Of a stretch of 64,000 bases of DNA, positions 45,660 through 57,833 are shown one piece after another; positions within the stretch are counted from its first letter, which is position 1, and each line of letters opens with the position of its first letter. Location of the stretch: positions 39,010-103,009 of the forward strand of contig LNAC01000733.1 of NCBI GenBank assembly GCA_002007465.1, read 5' to 3'. The DNA is from Ailurus styani (lineage: Eukaryota; Chordata; Mammalia; Carnivora; Ailuridae). The notes below the pieces were generated by a model. It made no database searches. It saw only the letters and a list, made by a program, of their open reading frames with translations, and was not told where the DNA came from. The position numbers and the translations under genes were made by a program.

Positions 45660-45840
45660 TTGTATCTAGTGAAAACTTCCTGCGTGTCAAGTGTTTCGCA
45701 TCCAATGCACACCTGGTATTTTCTCCTTTTTATACAGATGAGGTCACCTGAAAGGGTTAACATTATTTGCTCAGGGTTGCACAGACCGTCAGGGCTGCAG
45801 CCAAGATTGAAATCCAAGTAAATGATTCCAGAGCCCCCTT
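45660..45840 (-). repeat. MIR SINE
   Basis: tttttatacagatgaggtca, attatttgctcagggttgca and agccaagattgaaatccaag in antisense order. Confidence 0.75.
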
Positions 45841-46044
45841 TTCCTGAAGACCACCCAGTTCTGCCCCATTTATACCCAGGGGCCGGGTGGGGGTGGGGGG
45901 GTTGCAAAATAAAGTTAGCCATCAGGGGGCAGAACAGAGGGAAGAGTGGAGGTAGCAGGGCCAGGTGGAAGAGCAAAGAGCCCAGAAAGAGGGAGAAAGA
46001 TGGGCTGGAAGAGACAGGGAAAGGCTGTGGAAGACAATGCTTGT

Positions 46045-46478
46045 TTTATTTAGCAGAATGGTTATGAGCAGAGCCTCTGAAGCCAGACCACCTGGGTTCA
46101 AATTCCAGCTCAAATCATTAGCTGCTAGCATTCAATTTACAGTGCTATTCCTTGTTGCCTCTCTCTTGGGCATGAGGTCCTGCAGAAGGGTAACCATTTG
46201 GAGAAATCAATGTTACTAATCTGATCAAGGCTGGAAAGACATTCTCAGAGACAGAGAAAAGCAGAAAGACAGAGAGACGGAGAGAAATTCAAGCTCTAAG
46301 TTAGTAGTTGCATGACCCTGGCAAGGGGCTTCATCACTGTCTTCTCCAGTTTCCCCGTCTATAGAATGAGGATGATAGTCCTACTCACCCCAATTAAATG
46401 GGTTAATCTATTCAAAGGATTTGGAATAGTGCTTGGCACATGACAAGCACTATTTAAGTGTTAATTATCTTTTATCTT
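46045..46478 (+). repeat. MIR SINE, sense, in two parts
   Basis: Part one (46045-46160): gagcagagcctctgaagcca, cctgggttcaaattccagct. Part two (46290-46478): catgaccctggcaaggggct, cagtttccccgtctatagaa, gtgcttggcacatgacaagc. Either one MIR split by about 130 bases or two copies. Confidence 0.78.
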
Positions 46479-46529
46479 AATTATTTAACAATTCTGGCAA
46501 CAAAGAGCCCTGGCTCAAATACTCAGTCT

Positions 46530-46960
46530 GAAAAAAACAAAGGTATGCAACAGAAAGGAGTGTGTATGTTCACGAAAACCACGTATGACAATGTTCAGAA
46601 CAGCCAAAACCTAGAAAAACCCAAAGGTTTAACACCAGAATGGGTAAGTAGAGTGGCCTATTTGTACAATGAAATACTACACAGCAATGAAGAAGGGTTA
46701 CACGCAAAAGCAGACATCATATTGCTTAACAAACTCAGGAAAAAATACACATTGTATGCTTCTACTTATATGAAGCCATAGAAGAGGGAAACCCAAAGCT
46801 CTACTAACAAAGAGAGCATCATGATCACCTGGGGGCGGCCGGGGGTGGTGAGCATGACGAGAAGCAGGCATAAGGGACCCATCAGGTACTGGAAATTCTG
46901 CATTCTGAGTAGTGGTTTCATGGGTGAGCTGCATGTATACGCATATTCACAAGGCTCTCT
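46530..46960 (+). mobile_element. Old L1 LINE 3' fragment
   Basis: cagaacagccaaaacctaga, tttgtacaatgaaatactac, acattgtatgcttctactta and catgggtgagctgcatgtat follow L1 3' order. Heavily mutated. Confidence 0.75.
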
Positions 46961-48944
46961 TGGTTAAGATTTGGGTAGCAGTAACTATTTTTGACAGACA
47001 AGTTCAAAACCCACCGGTATGAATGTGTACTTCTAGAAATAGGGTAAATACCTTATAGTTATGAGAAATTGTTCCTTATAGAATGCTGTTCAAGAAAAGG
47101 TGTGAGGTTCCTTTGGGCTCTGTCTAATGTTAATCATTTATGATATACTGTGGTTCAGAGCTCAGCAATTGGAGTCATTTCAGGCAGTAAATATACATTT
47201 CCTGTCAAAACCCATCAAATGGGTAAGACTTCAATTTATTTGAGAATGAGTTGTAACTAACTTCCATATTGGCAATTTGGAGAATTCTCTGATGGCTTTT
47301 AATAGCCTTGGCAGTTTTCTCTTCACATCTTGCTCCCAAACCACAAAGTATCTCTGTTTGACCCTCCCCAGAAATGGCCCTCTGTATCTATCTGTGTGGT
47401 ATGAGTCCCTACAGTTCCAAATCTATAGCATCGCATTCCTTTTCCCATCATTCTCCAGAGCTAAAGCTATGTCTACACATAATTTGAAAGAGCATTCTGG
47501 ATTTACAAACTAAAAATCCTTCTACCATGTTATGAATTCACAAAGGGTCAGGTACTAACCTTCTGCCTATATCATTTCACATCACTGCCTATAACAATGA
47601 CATAGAAAATAAAGGCTTCAACACAAAATGACTTGCTCTTTTATGAAAATTAAGCCCAGTGGTACACAGGCCAAGGCAGGTCCTTGAGCACTACACAATC
47701 ATCAAGGCCTCCCATTGCCTCCTTCTGTTCTGCCTTTTTCCCACCTACCTATCATCCTCAAGGTCATCTCACAGGCCAAGATGGCTGCTAGAGAGCCAAC
47801 TATCACATCACATTCCGCGACTTTAAAGATCCACAAAGGGCTCCACTCTTGATTTTAGGAAGACTCCGCAGAAATACCACCTGACAGTTCTACGTGTATC
47901 TCACGAGGCCACCCTAGAGGCAGAGAGGCTGCAAAACAGTCAGGATTCTGGACAGCATGTGCCTCACGAGACATCAGAGTGTTAGGAAGGAAGGGGGAGA
48001 ACAGACATTACGTAGGCAACTAGCATCTCTTCCACAACCCTGTATTGTATATATACACTCTGTAAAGATGAACGATCAATGATTAAGTCAATAAAAAAAG
48101 GTAGATTCTCCAACATGGTGCATTTCATCACCTCAGGAAACCTTTCAGAAGACTCAGATTGGTCAGTGTTGCATACTTACTCAACGTGTTAACATAGTAA
48201 CAGATTTCAGATCTAAACAGTGCCTCAACTTCACTTATTATAAGACTAGCATGTTGTATGGTTTGAAGTTTCAAGTTTTGTCTTCTGTGAAATTTAATTA
48301 TAAAACCGTGTGTGTTTCTATCTCATCCAAACCCAAGAGCAAGATCACAGCCTTCCTCCCCTGTGTGTCAATGTGGAAAGACGGAAAGGTCAGGGAAGCG
48401 ATGGCATTCACCGAGGATCAGATGTAAAGGTAGAAGCCCAAACTCTGAATTCAACACCTCTGTGTTTTCACACCAATGCCCAGCCTTATGGAACATCACT
48501 ATGGCTTGGCAGAAGCAATGTGGCTTTTGGCAGAACTTCAGGAATAATGACAGTGTGCATTTATACACTAAGCTGCAGTTTTCAAAGCATTTCCACCTAG
48601 TCAGCAATTGGAAACACCCACCAATGCTTTATAGGCGGCCAGATTGCTGTTGCTGAGTAGGTAAGGGATTTACGTACTTGACGTAACAGTAAGATTTAAA
48701 GAATGAGAAGGAGCCAGCCAAAAAAGAAAAGGAAACAAACAAGATGCACGGTCCAAGGAAAGGAACATCGAGTACAGAGTCACTGAGGAAGTAGCGAGTT
48801 TAGGCATTCTAGGAAATGAGAGATGGTCTAGGCGGTTATAGGAGAATAAGTAAGGGGAAGAATTCTCAGATGACATCAGAAAATCAAGACACTAGCAACT
48901 GTCACCCTCTGGCCCTACTTCTATACAATTCTTGCTTTTCCTAC
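46961..48944. other. Unique intronic sequence
   Basis: About 2 kb without a confidently recognised repeat or exon. Overlapping plus frames at 48310-48656 are unsupported. Confidence 0.4.
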
Positions 48945-48960
48945 AACCACAAGCATTTTC

Positions 48961-49060
48961 TTTCTTTTTTAAGTAGGTTCCACGCCCAAGGTGGGGCTCG
49001 AACTCACTACTCTGAGATCAAGAGTTGCACGTCCTACCGACTGAGCCACCCTGATGCCCC
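48961..49060 (-). mobile_element. Short CAN-SINE variant, minus strand
   Basis: gtggggctcgaactcactac and taccgactgagccaccctga mark the tRNA-like head; no CT-rich domain. aaccacaagcattttc (48945-48960) and aaccaaacgcattttc (49061-49076) are diverged target-site copies. Confidence 0.9.
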
Positions 49061-49076
49061 AACCAAACGCATTTTC

Positions 49077-49890
49077 AATGTGGGAATCTTATCTGTCTTC
49101 TGTCTGTCTCTACCCCGACGCAATCTCCTACAACTATCTTCCAAGAAAAGGAAAGGGAAGGTATTTTTAAGAGCAAGACACGCTATTAATTTTAAAAAAT
49201 ATACGAAATTTCAGAATTCTAAAACTCCATTTGCTTTCAGAGCAAATTTTCCACAAACTTCCTTTGACCCGTGCTTTCAAATTATATCTGTGTGTGTGTT
49301 TTTTCAAAGATGTACCTACGAATACACAAGCTCCTACTTCTTATCTAAAGCAAACCTATAAAATATCCCTCTGCAATGACAGCATTCCAAAGCCCTGCCC
49401 GAGTATTTACACCTAGTAGGTCCTCAATTTCCCTAACTCCTTTGGCCAGCCCTTAAAAGGTCCAGTGTTTCCAACAGTTAGAAAAAAAAGGTTTTTTTTA
49501 GTATCTTCGCATCCATCAACCAGCGTTTTCAAGGGCAAGAGAACTACAGCGCCCAAGGAGCTGTCTGAGGTGCTTGAGGTTAATGGCTGTATTTACATAG
49601 CCATCAATTCACTTTACAAAGAACTGCCCGGGTAGAATGATGCGGTCCGATCCGGCGGCCCAGCCAGCGCAGAGCAGACGGGAGTCTGAACCAGGGAAGG
49701 AAAACGCCTGATAAATCTTAACGATTCCGTCCTGTTTTCAGTAGATTATTCATCCCTCTGTTTTCAGTTAAAGAGTCCTGGGCCTCTTGTTGAACACAAC
49801 GGACTACATGTCCATCTCTTGAAGAGTCACTTATTAAAACATTTCGGGAGTAAAATAGTAAAACAGTAGCTGCAGCTCCTCAGATGGAGT
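49077..49890. other. Unique intronic sequence
   Basis: No recognised repeat or exon. A small cluster of CpGs occurs at 49625-49680 (gatgcggtccgatccggcgg) but is too short for an island. Confidence 0.4.
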
Positions 49891-50045
49891 TTACCTTCCA
49901 CCCGCACTGTCCAAAACGGCAGCCAACGACACGCAAGTGGCTGTTTAAATTACAGCTTAATTACTTCAAAGTAAATTGAAATTTAAAATTCAGTTCCTCA
50001 GTCACAACAGCCACTTTGCAAGTGCTGGACAGTCCCATGTGGCTC
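49891..50045. repeat. Fragment of the 'caagtggctg...catgtggct' family repeat
   Basis: ccgcactgtccaaaacggca, gcaagtggctgtttaaatta and gctggacagtcccatgtggc show the paired ends of the element family seen at 4995-5172. Confidence 0.55.
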
Positions 50046-50452
50046 GGTGGCTTCTGTTAAGAGACGACACAGACTTTAGAATGCAGAAAGTTCTATTGGA
50101 ACTTGTAAGATTGTTTACCTATAATGTCCAGAGCCTGATGTGTTCTGGGGTTTATATATCCTAATTCCGAGAGAACAGAATAATGAAAGAGACTTTCTGC
50201 AGTCCCCACATTTTCCATTGCACGGAAAATGCATTCCATGCATTCTGAAGCAACCTAACACTATAACACACATTCTCTAATGTGGCTCTTCCGGGTATAC
50301 TTCAAAAACAAAAACAAAAACACAACAAAAAAACACTAGCAAATGGCTATAAAGCTACATGTAATTATGAGAGGGCTTTAAACAGCAAATACTGCATCTC
50401 AATGGGAGGCATAAATTTGTTCAAAATGGTCTCACAGGGAAGGGAAACTTCA

Positions 50453-50671
50453 GGGTCCCTGGGTGGCTCAGTCAGTCAAGTATCCAACTCTTGATTTCAG
50501 CTTGGGTCATGATCTCAGGGCCTTGCGATCAAGCTGAGCTGTGCTGCACACCCAGCATGAAGTCTGCTTCTCCCTCTCCCTCCCTCTTCCCCCAATCTCA
50601 TGCACAAGCTCCCTCTTTCTCTCTGTCCCTTTTTCTCTAAAACAAATAAATAATAAAATCCTTAAATAAAA
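50453..50671 (+). mobile_element. CAN-SINE, older subtype
   Basis: gggtccctgggtggctcagt head, tatccaactcttgatttcag, CT-rich domain and aacaaataaataataaaatc tail. Confidence 0.93.
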
Positions 50672-50977
50672 GAGGGGAGATCCCTCGTGGAGAGGAATGT
50701 ACATTGGTGCAGCTGCTATGAGAAACAGTATGAACACAATAGGCGAAGTAAATTAAGAGGGACAAACTTCCGATTACAAAATAAGTAAGTCCCAGGGATG
50801 AAAAGTTCAGTGCAGGGAATACAGTCAGTAAGATTGTAATAACTCTCTATTGACAGATGCTAACTACACTTAACCATGATGAGCATTTTGTAATGTATAT
50901 AACTGTTGGATCACTACATTGTATACCTGAAACTAATATAACATTGTATGTCAACTATACTTCAAAAAAAAAAAAAA
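50672..50977 (+). mobile_element. Carnivore L1 3'UTR with poly(A)
   Basis: ttcagtgcagggaatacagt, ctacattgtatacctgaaac and attgtatgtcaactatactt then a 14-A tail. Typical 3' end of carnivore L1. Confidence 0.88.
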
Positions 50978-51260
50978 AGAATGTTCTCATAATACTGTCT
51001 GTAACAGAGAAAAAAGGAAAAATCTGAATATCCACCTGTAGGGAACAACTAAATAAAATGTAGTACATTCCTAATCAAAGTTAGGCAGTTAAAGAAATGG
51101 ACAAGCACTATGTATGTATCAACATGATAGGACCCCAAGATAATGGTAAGCAAACAATGTAAAGTATTGAGCCTGATGTATAGTAAATGATTTAAATGAG
51201 AAAATTCACACAATACTGCCTATTTAGTAACATACATGATTTAAGTAACACAAATAGGAA
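50978..51260 (+). mobile_element. Second, older L1 fragment
   Basis: tctgaatatccacctgtagg, caactaaataaaatgtagta and atgataggaccccaagataa match the end of L1 ORF2/3'UTR of an older family. Confidence 0.65.
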
Positions 51261-53059
51261 AGTTCAACATGTTTTGATGTTTCCAGGTTATACTTTGAAA
51301 TAAATGCCAGATCTGCTTCCAACTTCTGTTGATAGGTGAGCACTGACAAATGAACTTCAAATGGTTAGAGAGGGTCTCTAACACATCGTCATCCATTCTC
51401 CCTCCTCATGTCGGGATTTCTCTGAGAACTAATGTATCTTCAATATGTGCAGAATGATCAGCCCAACTCTTAATAGTATTTGGAGAGAGAGGTTTAGAAA
51501 TGAGTTGGAGGGGTCACTTAAGGGGAGGTTTGCTTTTAATCTTACTGCAGTTTTACCCTTATTTTCCTACCGCTTGCCTGTTACCGGTGGGTTCTCCACA
51601 AGGTCACTGGTCACTGTGATCTTGCATTATCAGTGGGGGCATCCCTGTCCAGAGGATACAATAGTCGCTGTAATAACACTGACCCACCATTCCCAGCCAG
51701 CAGAAAAATATCACGCTTTTTTTTTTTTTTTAAGTGGCTATTTCTGCTGTTTTGTCTTCCACGTAAACTATCTTCTGTCATGCCCTAGTCTGCTGCTCAA
51801 CCTGGAAGTCTCATCCTCTAACTGTCTGGAGTTGTGAACCGGAGGGGGTCAAAGGGCACCGGGGCAAGCGGCCAGGGAGGAGAGCTATAGCATCTTGACA
51901 GTTGGGCAAAGATAACCAATGTGAAACCTGCCAAAGGGACAGCGGTGACTGATGGGTCCCCAGGAAATGTTAGTACAGACCTAGTCATACGCAACACGCC
52001 GCGGCCTTCGCAGGAGCCCCCACGGTTCTGCAAACCAGCCATGTAATTAAAACACAGCTCTGGAGACAGAAAAGGGTAAGTGACTCTGACCCAGCCCATC
52101 CACTCTTCTTGGTGGCTGCCAATGCTAACCTTCCTGCCAACACCCACACATGTCTATAAGTCAGACTATCTCGAAAAATTCTCACAAAACCACTATTTTT
52201 AAATAAATGAATCGAGATCTAAAAAATCAAGTTCTTCAGCATTTGCTTTTCATTCAGAAGAGACTCTGGTTTGCAAACTTCAAGTTCTTGTTAATAGTGC
52301 AAGACACAGTAAAATCCACCGAAATCTTTTCATTTAAGCAAACACAGATGATAATTTATTCCTCCAAGTGGTAAGAGACGCAACAAGCCAGGCATCTGTG
52401 CAAAAACTTTCCGTACCCCCTCAAGCCCTATAAACCCTATCTGCAACTCCATCTTCTGGTTCTAACTGAATCTTCAGTTATTCCCAGAACGGATGAAATC
52501 TTAAATCCACATCAGCTTTTAACATCTGCTGAGTCTTAACTATACAGAAACCAAAACGAAATTCCTGTGTGTCACCTGCCGGTAAGATTACAATTTAAAT
52601 CAGACCCAAAGTATATGAAAATAGAAGCCACGTTTTTTCCCCTGGTCAATATAGACATCAGCCAGGTGACAGAAGTAGGGAATATGCTGGTTATGTGCTA
52701 TGTATAGACAAATTGCCTCAATATCCATTTAAACAACTATATGATTCTTACTCTAAAAGTTCTCAACTACGAAAAATATACCTTACACTCTAAAAGAAAC
52801 TTACGGGCATTATCAAAATCAGCTTCTCCTATATAACACTGATCCAAACAACATCTAATTTGTATTTTGGGCTCAGTGATTTAAATTGATCTTCAGAATT
52901 ATACTGTTTAGACAAACTTAACCAGCGTATTACGAAAGGAGACACACACAACCTAACCAAAACAACCTTGTTGTATGAAAATGTCCATATTACAATTTTT
53001 AACTCCGAAAGATGAACCGTAACAAGTGTGAAGCATAGGCTCGACCGCATCAGTGCTCT
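51261..53059. other. Unique intronic sequence
   Basis: T-run at 51718-51731. Plus frame 51445-51837 (130 aa) and minus frames near 51818-52185 show no known domain. Confidence 0.4.
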
Positions 53060-53430
53060 GGGCGAGCTCGTCAAAAATGCGAATTTTCAGGCTCCATCCT
53101 GGATTTACTGAACCAGTAGCTCTGAGGGTGAGCCCTGGGAATCTGTGTGTTTTCTTTTCTTTTTTTTTTTTTTTAAGATTTTATTTAATTATTTGACACA
53201 GAAAGAGATAGAGATCACAAGTAGATGGAGAGGCAGGCAGAGAGAGAGAGGAGGAAGCAGACTCCCTGCTCAGCAGGGAGCCCGATGCAGGGCTCGATCC
53301 CAGGACCCTGAGATCATGACCTGAGCCGAAGGCAGAGGCTTTAACCTGCTGAGCCAACCAGGAGCCCTGGAATCTGTGTTTTAACATACCCTCCAGGTGG
53401 TTCTTATGCACTAGTCTCAGTAGTGAAAAT
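53060..53430. mobile_element. MER5-like hAT element split by a SINE
   Basis: aatgcgaattttcaggctcc, gaaccagtagctctgagggt and, beyond the SINE, taccctccaggtggttctta follow MER5 order. Confidence 0.6.
53149..53368 (-). mobile_element. CAN-SINE with target-site duplication
   Basis: T-run and aagattttatttaattattt at left, gctgagccaaccaggagccc at right. ggaatctgtgt at 53138-53148 and 53369-53379. Confidence 0.96.
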
Positions 53431-53439
53431 ATGAAGAAG

Positions 53440-54430
53440 AGTAGGCAAAAAAGGAACCTCCTCACAATGTTGGTGGGAATGCAAACTGGTACAGCTACTA
53501 TGGAAAACAGTATAGAGGTTCCTCAAAAAATTAAAAATACAAATACCACACAGTCCAGTAATTCCAAAACAGAGTATTTTCCCAAAGAAAACAAAAACAC
53601 TAATTCAAAAATAATATATGAACCTTTTTGTTTTATGTTTATTGAAACATTATTTACAAGAGCCGAGATACGAAGCAACCCAAGTGTCCATCAATAGATG
53701 AATAAAGAAGATATGATACATATATACAGACATACACAATGGAATATTACTCAGCCATTAAAAAAAGAATGCGATCTTGCCATTTGTGACAACATGGATG
53801 GACCTAGAGGGTATTATGCTAAGTGAAGGAAGTCAAACAAAGATAAATACCATATGATTTCACTTATACATGGAACGTGAGAAACAAACTAACATAAAGC
53901 AGAAACAGAGCCGTAAATACAGAGAACAAATTGATGGTTGTCCGAGGGAAGGAGACTTGGGGGAATGGGCAAAATGGGTGAAGGGGAGTGGAAGATAATA
54001 GGCTTTAGTTATGCAAGGAGTAAGTCAGGGGAATAAAAGATACAGCACAGAGGGCGCCTGGGTGGCTCAGCGGGTTAAAGCCGCTGCCTTCAGCTCAGGT
54101 CATGATCTCGGGGTCCTGGGATCGAGGCCCGCATCGGGCTCTCTGCTCTGCGGGGAGCCTGCTTCCTCCTCTCTCTCTCTGCCTGCCTCTCTGCCTACTT
54201 GTGATCTCTCTCTCTGTGTGTATCAAATAAATAAATAAAATCTTAAAAAAAAAAAAAGATACAGCACAGGGAATATGGTCATCGCTACTGTAACAGCCTT
54301 GTGTGGTGACAGAGGGTAGCTATACTCGCGGTGAGCGCAGCATAAGGTATAGACTTGTCGAATCGCTATGTTGTACACCTGAAACTGATGTCACATTGTC
54401 TGCCAACTACACTTCAATAAAAAGAATTGT
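53440..54430 (+). mobile_element. Carnivore L1 LINE 3' end, split by a SINE
   Basis: tgttggtgggaatgcaaact, tatggaaaacagtatagagg, caagtgtccatcaatagatg, acaatggaatattactcagc, gacctagagggtattatgct and, after the SINE, ctatgttgtacacctgaaac and actacacttcaataaaaaga. Better preserved than the other L1s here. 5'-truncated, no intact ORF. Confidence 0.93.
54051..54253 (+). mobile_element. CAN-SINE inside the L1, perfect 16-bp target-site duplication
   Basis: agggcgcctgggtggctcag head, young subgroup with 'gggttaaagccgctgcc'. aaaagatacagcacag at 54035-54050 and 54254-54269. Confidence 0.98.
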
Positions 54431-56044
54431 AATAAAACCAGAACTGGGATACCAGCATACCAAATAAGACTTGGCAACACGAAATAGATTTTTTAAATCC
54501 AGAATGTTCAGAGGACAAAAAAAATTTTTCAATCAGCGTAAACCCTATATTCACCTTTCCTCGTTACTGACTTCTGAGTCAATGAGGACTTGGAAACTTG
54601 TATATGGATGTTATCAACTGCTTGTAAGTTCCTGTCTGTTTATGCTATGGTTCAGAAATATTTGCATATCAAACCAGAAACTGAGTTTACACTTGGGATC
54701 ATGAGTCTTTTGTAAATGTGAAGAGAGTAAATTTGGAATCGAATGTCTTGAAGAAACAGAGTTTTCTAGGAATTCTGCCAGTCCTTTTTCTCAGGGTGAC
54801 CTTAACTTTCAGACTTGAGGAGTAATCTCCTTCTCTGATGAACACTTCTGTAAAATGATTAGTGTACTTTGTTCGAGCATATATCAGGACAAGCTGACCT
54901 CTCCCCTACTCTCAGGAACACTAGAGCCTGCCACTCCATCCTAAAGGGTAACCCAATATGCTAGGCCAGTATCAAGAGCCAAACTTACTGGTACTCTGCT
55001 CCCCCTACTCACCCACGAAGGAGGTGGGGCTGCTGTGTTCCAAACATCGCCCTTTTCCTTTTAAATAACACAGAAACCTTGCAAGTGAGCTACACACATC
55101 TGACTTAGGATTCCCAGGAGGACACCCTTAGCTACCGGCTTATTTCTAGGCCTTTAGAATCAAATTAGAATACCCCATCAGACACCTATTTGTGCAAACG
55201 TTAATTTCAAGTATATTTAAATGCCTTGGCGTCTTGCTTTTGCTCATCACATCAAGCAGAGCAGCTTCTACTGTGTAATCACAATAATGAATAAACATGG
55301 GGTGCTTATAAAGGACTCAGGAACCACAAAACTGATCAATTGTTAATTCTATAAAGTGACTAAACGTGCCTTCTTTTGCAGTGACTCCATTAGGCTGTGT
55401 TTTTGGTAGGAAAGATGCCCCTGTCCTCTGCCTACTGTCTCCGTAAAATAAAAAGGCAATCATCACTCAGATCCTACCTAAGGCTTATCTTGATCTCAAT
55501 GATTTCCTTGTACTGTCTCCACCCACAGCTACCTCCCACCTCCGACGAGAAGCAAACATTGGCATGGCATTCTAAACCCCATGAGTTCCAAGATTGTTAA
55601 TCGCCAGAGGATTTGAGGCGGCACTAATAATAACACCGTGTATAGCTACCGGCCTCTTAGTATTTTGATCAAATACCAATTTCACAACGAGTGTGGCCCC
55701 ACGGGAGCGCCATGTCTCAGTCAAATTCCTTAGTGTGGCAGGATGAGGACTTTCAGCGCTTTTCTTCACAATAAACACATTTGTTATTTATCTCTTATCC
55801 CCCACCACACCTGGGCCATGCACATGAGGCGTTTGGTCAATCTTTCTTGAACTGGAAGAATGAAAGATCGAGTGAGAGCTTTGGCTCTCCCACACTGCGT
55901 GGGTTCACACTGTGGCTCCTGGGTGGCTCCATCCAATGTCCTTCACTTTCCTGGTGTACAGAAAGGAAATGATGGCTCTCTCCACTGCACATTGCTTGGG
56001 GGAGGATTAAACAAGATCGTGCATAAAAATGTTTAGGGCAGCAA
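54431..56044. other. Unique intronic sequence
   Basis: About 1.6 kb without a recognised repeat or exon. Confidence 0.4.
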
Positions 56045-56641
56045 AATGATACAGTTTTCTATGGAAAACTGTATGATGGTTCCTCAAAAAATTAAGAGGG
56101 GAATTACCATATGATCCAGCAATTCCATGACTGAGCACACACCCAAAAGAACTGCAAACAGAGGCTCATGAGGCTCATGAAGATTTCTGGACACCTACGT
56201 CCATGGAAGCATTACTCGCAGTAGCCAAAAGGTAAGAGCAACGCACCTCGGTAGATGAATGGATAAACAAAACGGGATTTCCACGTGCAAAGGAATGTTT
56301 CCCAGCCTTAAAAGGGAATGAAATTCTGACACACACTGCAACGTGGATGAATCTTGAAGACACTATGCAAAGGGAAATAAGCCAGTCCACAAAAGGACAA
56401 ATACTGGATGATTCTCCTTCAGTGAGGTACCTGGAACAGTCAAATTCTTAGAGATAGAAAGAAAATTAACTGCTAGGAGCTAACAGGAGAGAGTAGGGGA
56501 GCTGCTATTTAATGGGCACAGAGTTTCTGTTTTACAGGACAAACAGAGTTTCAGTTTTACAGGAGGAACAGAGTTCTGGGGATGGACAGCGGGGATGGCT
56601 ACACAACAGTGTGAACACTTAATGCCACGGGACTTAAAAAT
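56045..56641 (+). mobile_element. L1 LINE 3' end
   Basis: tctatggaaaactgtatgat, accatatgatccagcaattc, gtagatgaatggataaacaa, aacgtggatgaatcttgaag and a 3'UTR with ctggggatggacagcgggga. A small internal tandem duplication of cagagttt...ttttacagga lies at about 56518-56571. Confidence 0.88.
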
Positions 56642-56651
56642 GGTTAAGTAG

Positions 56652-56780
56652 CGGATGCCCAGTGGGCTCAGTCGGTAGAACATGTGACTCTTGATCTTGA
56701 GGTTATGAGTTCAAGCCCCATGCTGGGCATAGAGATGACTTAAAAATAAAATCTCAATAAAAATTTTAAAAAACAAAAAG
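56652..56780 (+). mobile_element. Short CAN-SINE variant
   Basis: cggatgcccagtgggctcag head, ttatgagttcaagccccatg and an AT tail; no CT-rich domain. ggttaagtag and gggtaagtag flank it. Confidence 0.88.
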
Positions 56781-56841
56781 GGGTAAGTAGGTAAACCTAT
56801 GTTATTTGTGTTTTAGTGCAATTTTTTAAAACACTTAGCGT

Positions 56842-57058
56842 AGGGAAGCTGGGTGACTCAGTTGGTTGGGCGTCTGCTTTCAGCTCAGGTCATGATCCCA
56901 GGGTCCTGGGATCGAGTCCCACATCGGGCTCTCTGCTCAGCGGCAAGCCTGTTTCTCCTTCTAGTTCTGCCTGCTCCTCCCGCTGCTTGTGCTCTCTCTT
57001 TCTCTCTCTCTCTCTCTCTGTCAAATAAATAAATAAATAAGTCTTAAAAAAAAAAAAA
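56842..57058 (+). mobile_element. CAN-SINE
   Basis: ggaagctgggtgactcagtt head, cgtctgctttcagctcaggt, (CT)n and caaataaataaataaataag with A tail. Confidence 0.94.
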
Positions 57059-57061
57059 GCA

Positions 57062-57274
57062 TTGGGGGGGCTCGGTGGCACAACCGGTTGAGCGACCAAC
57101 TCTTGGTTTTGGCTCAGATCCTGATCTCAGTGTTGGGAGATCGGGCCCCAGGTCAGGCTCAGTGCTCAGCAGGGAGTCTGCTTGAGGATTCTCTCTCCCC
57201 CTCTCCCTCTGCCCCTTTGCCCACGTGCTCTCTTTCTCTCTCTCAATTAATTAATTAATCTTTAAAAAATAAAA
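57062..57274 (+). mobile_element. CAN-SINE adjoining the previous one
   Basis: ggggggctcggtggcacaac head, cgaccaactcttggttttgg, CT-rich domain and caattaattaattaatcttt tail. It appears to have inserted into the A tail of the SINE before it (aaaaagca copies on both sides). Confidence 0.9.
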
Positions 57275-57787
57275 AGCAAATAAAACAGTGCAGTACCCAG
57301 CAACATCCTTATTCAACAAATGATAGCTATTGTAGCTACTATGATTTTTTTGAAAGGCTAACAAAGCAAATATTTAACAAGGATTCCCTAATGTGAAAAT
57401 GGTAAATACTTGCAGAAAACTTTAGTGAAAGAGACATTTGCTATCTAACGTCCGATTCCATTTAAATGCTTCCTTGCCCACTCCTGCCCACCTCGACCCT
57501 CACTGGTACTAAGCGGCCTTACTAGGGATGTTTAAACGTTAACCAGTTCATTCCCCAAATCTCCCCAGCTGAGGGGAGTGGAAATTCAGCACACAAGGAG
57601 AAGCAGACATGTACCAGGGGACAGACTTCCAGCCATCCCCCAGCTTGCTTAATGGAGCTCCACGCTCCTGAGCAGATCAACGGTCTGCAAAGAGCAGGAT
57701 GGAGTGGGGAGAAGATGCGAGTTTTATCCTGGGAGGGCTGGACCCATGGTAACCAATTTTACGGCTCTTTTGATTTATGTCAGTGGA
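57275..57787. other. Unique intronic sequence
   Basis: No recognised feature. Confidence 0.45.
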
Positions 57788-57800
57788 TGTGTGCGTACGT

Positions 57801-57832
<32 letters not shown>

Positions 57833-57833
57833 T
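57788..57833. repeat. (GT)n microsatellite
   Basis: tgtgtgcgtacgtgtgcgtg followed by about ten uninterrupted GT units. Confidence 0.95.

Noticed and set aside
48816..49361. 181-aa plus-strand frame
   Set aside because: It passes through a minus-strand short SINE, so part is SINE antisense; no protein family recognised.
53440..54430. Active L1 retrotransposon
   Set aside because: 5'-truncated to the 3' end of ORF2 and 3'UTR, with stops and a SINE inserted; no intact open frame.
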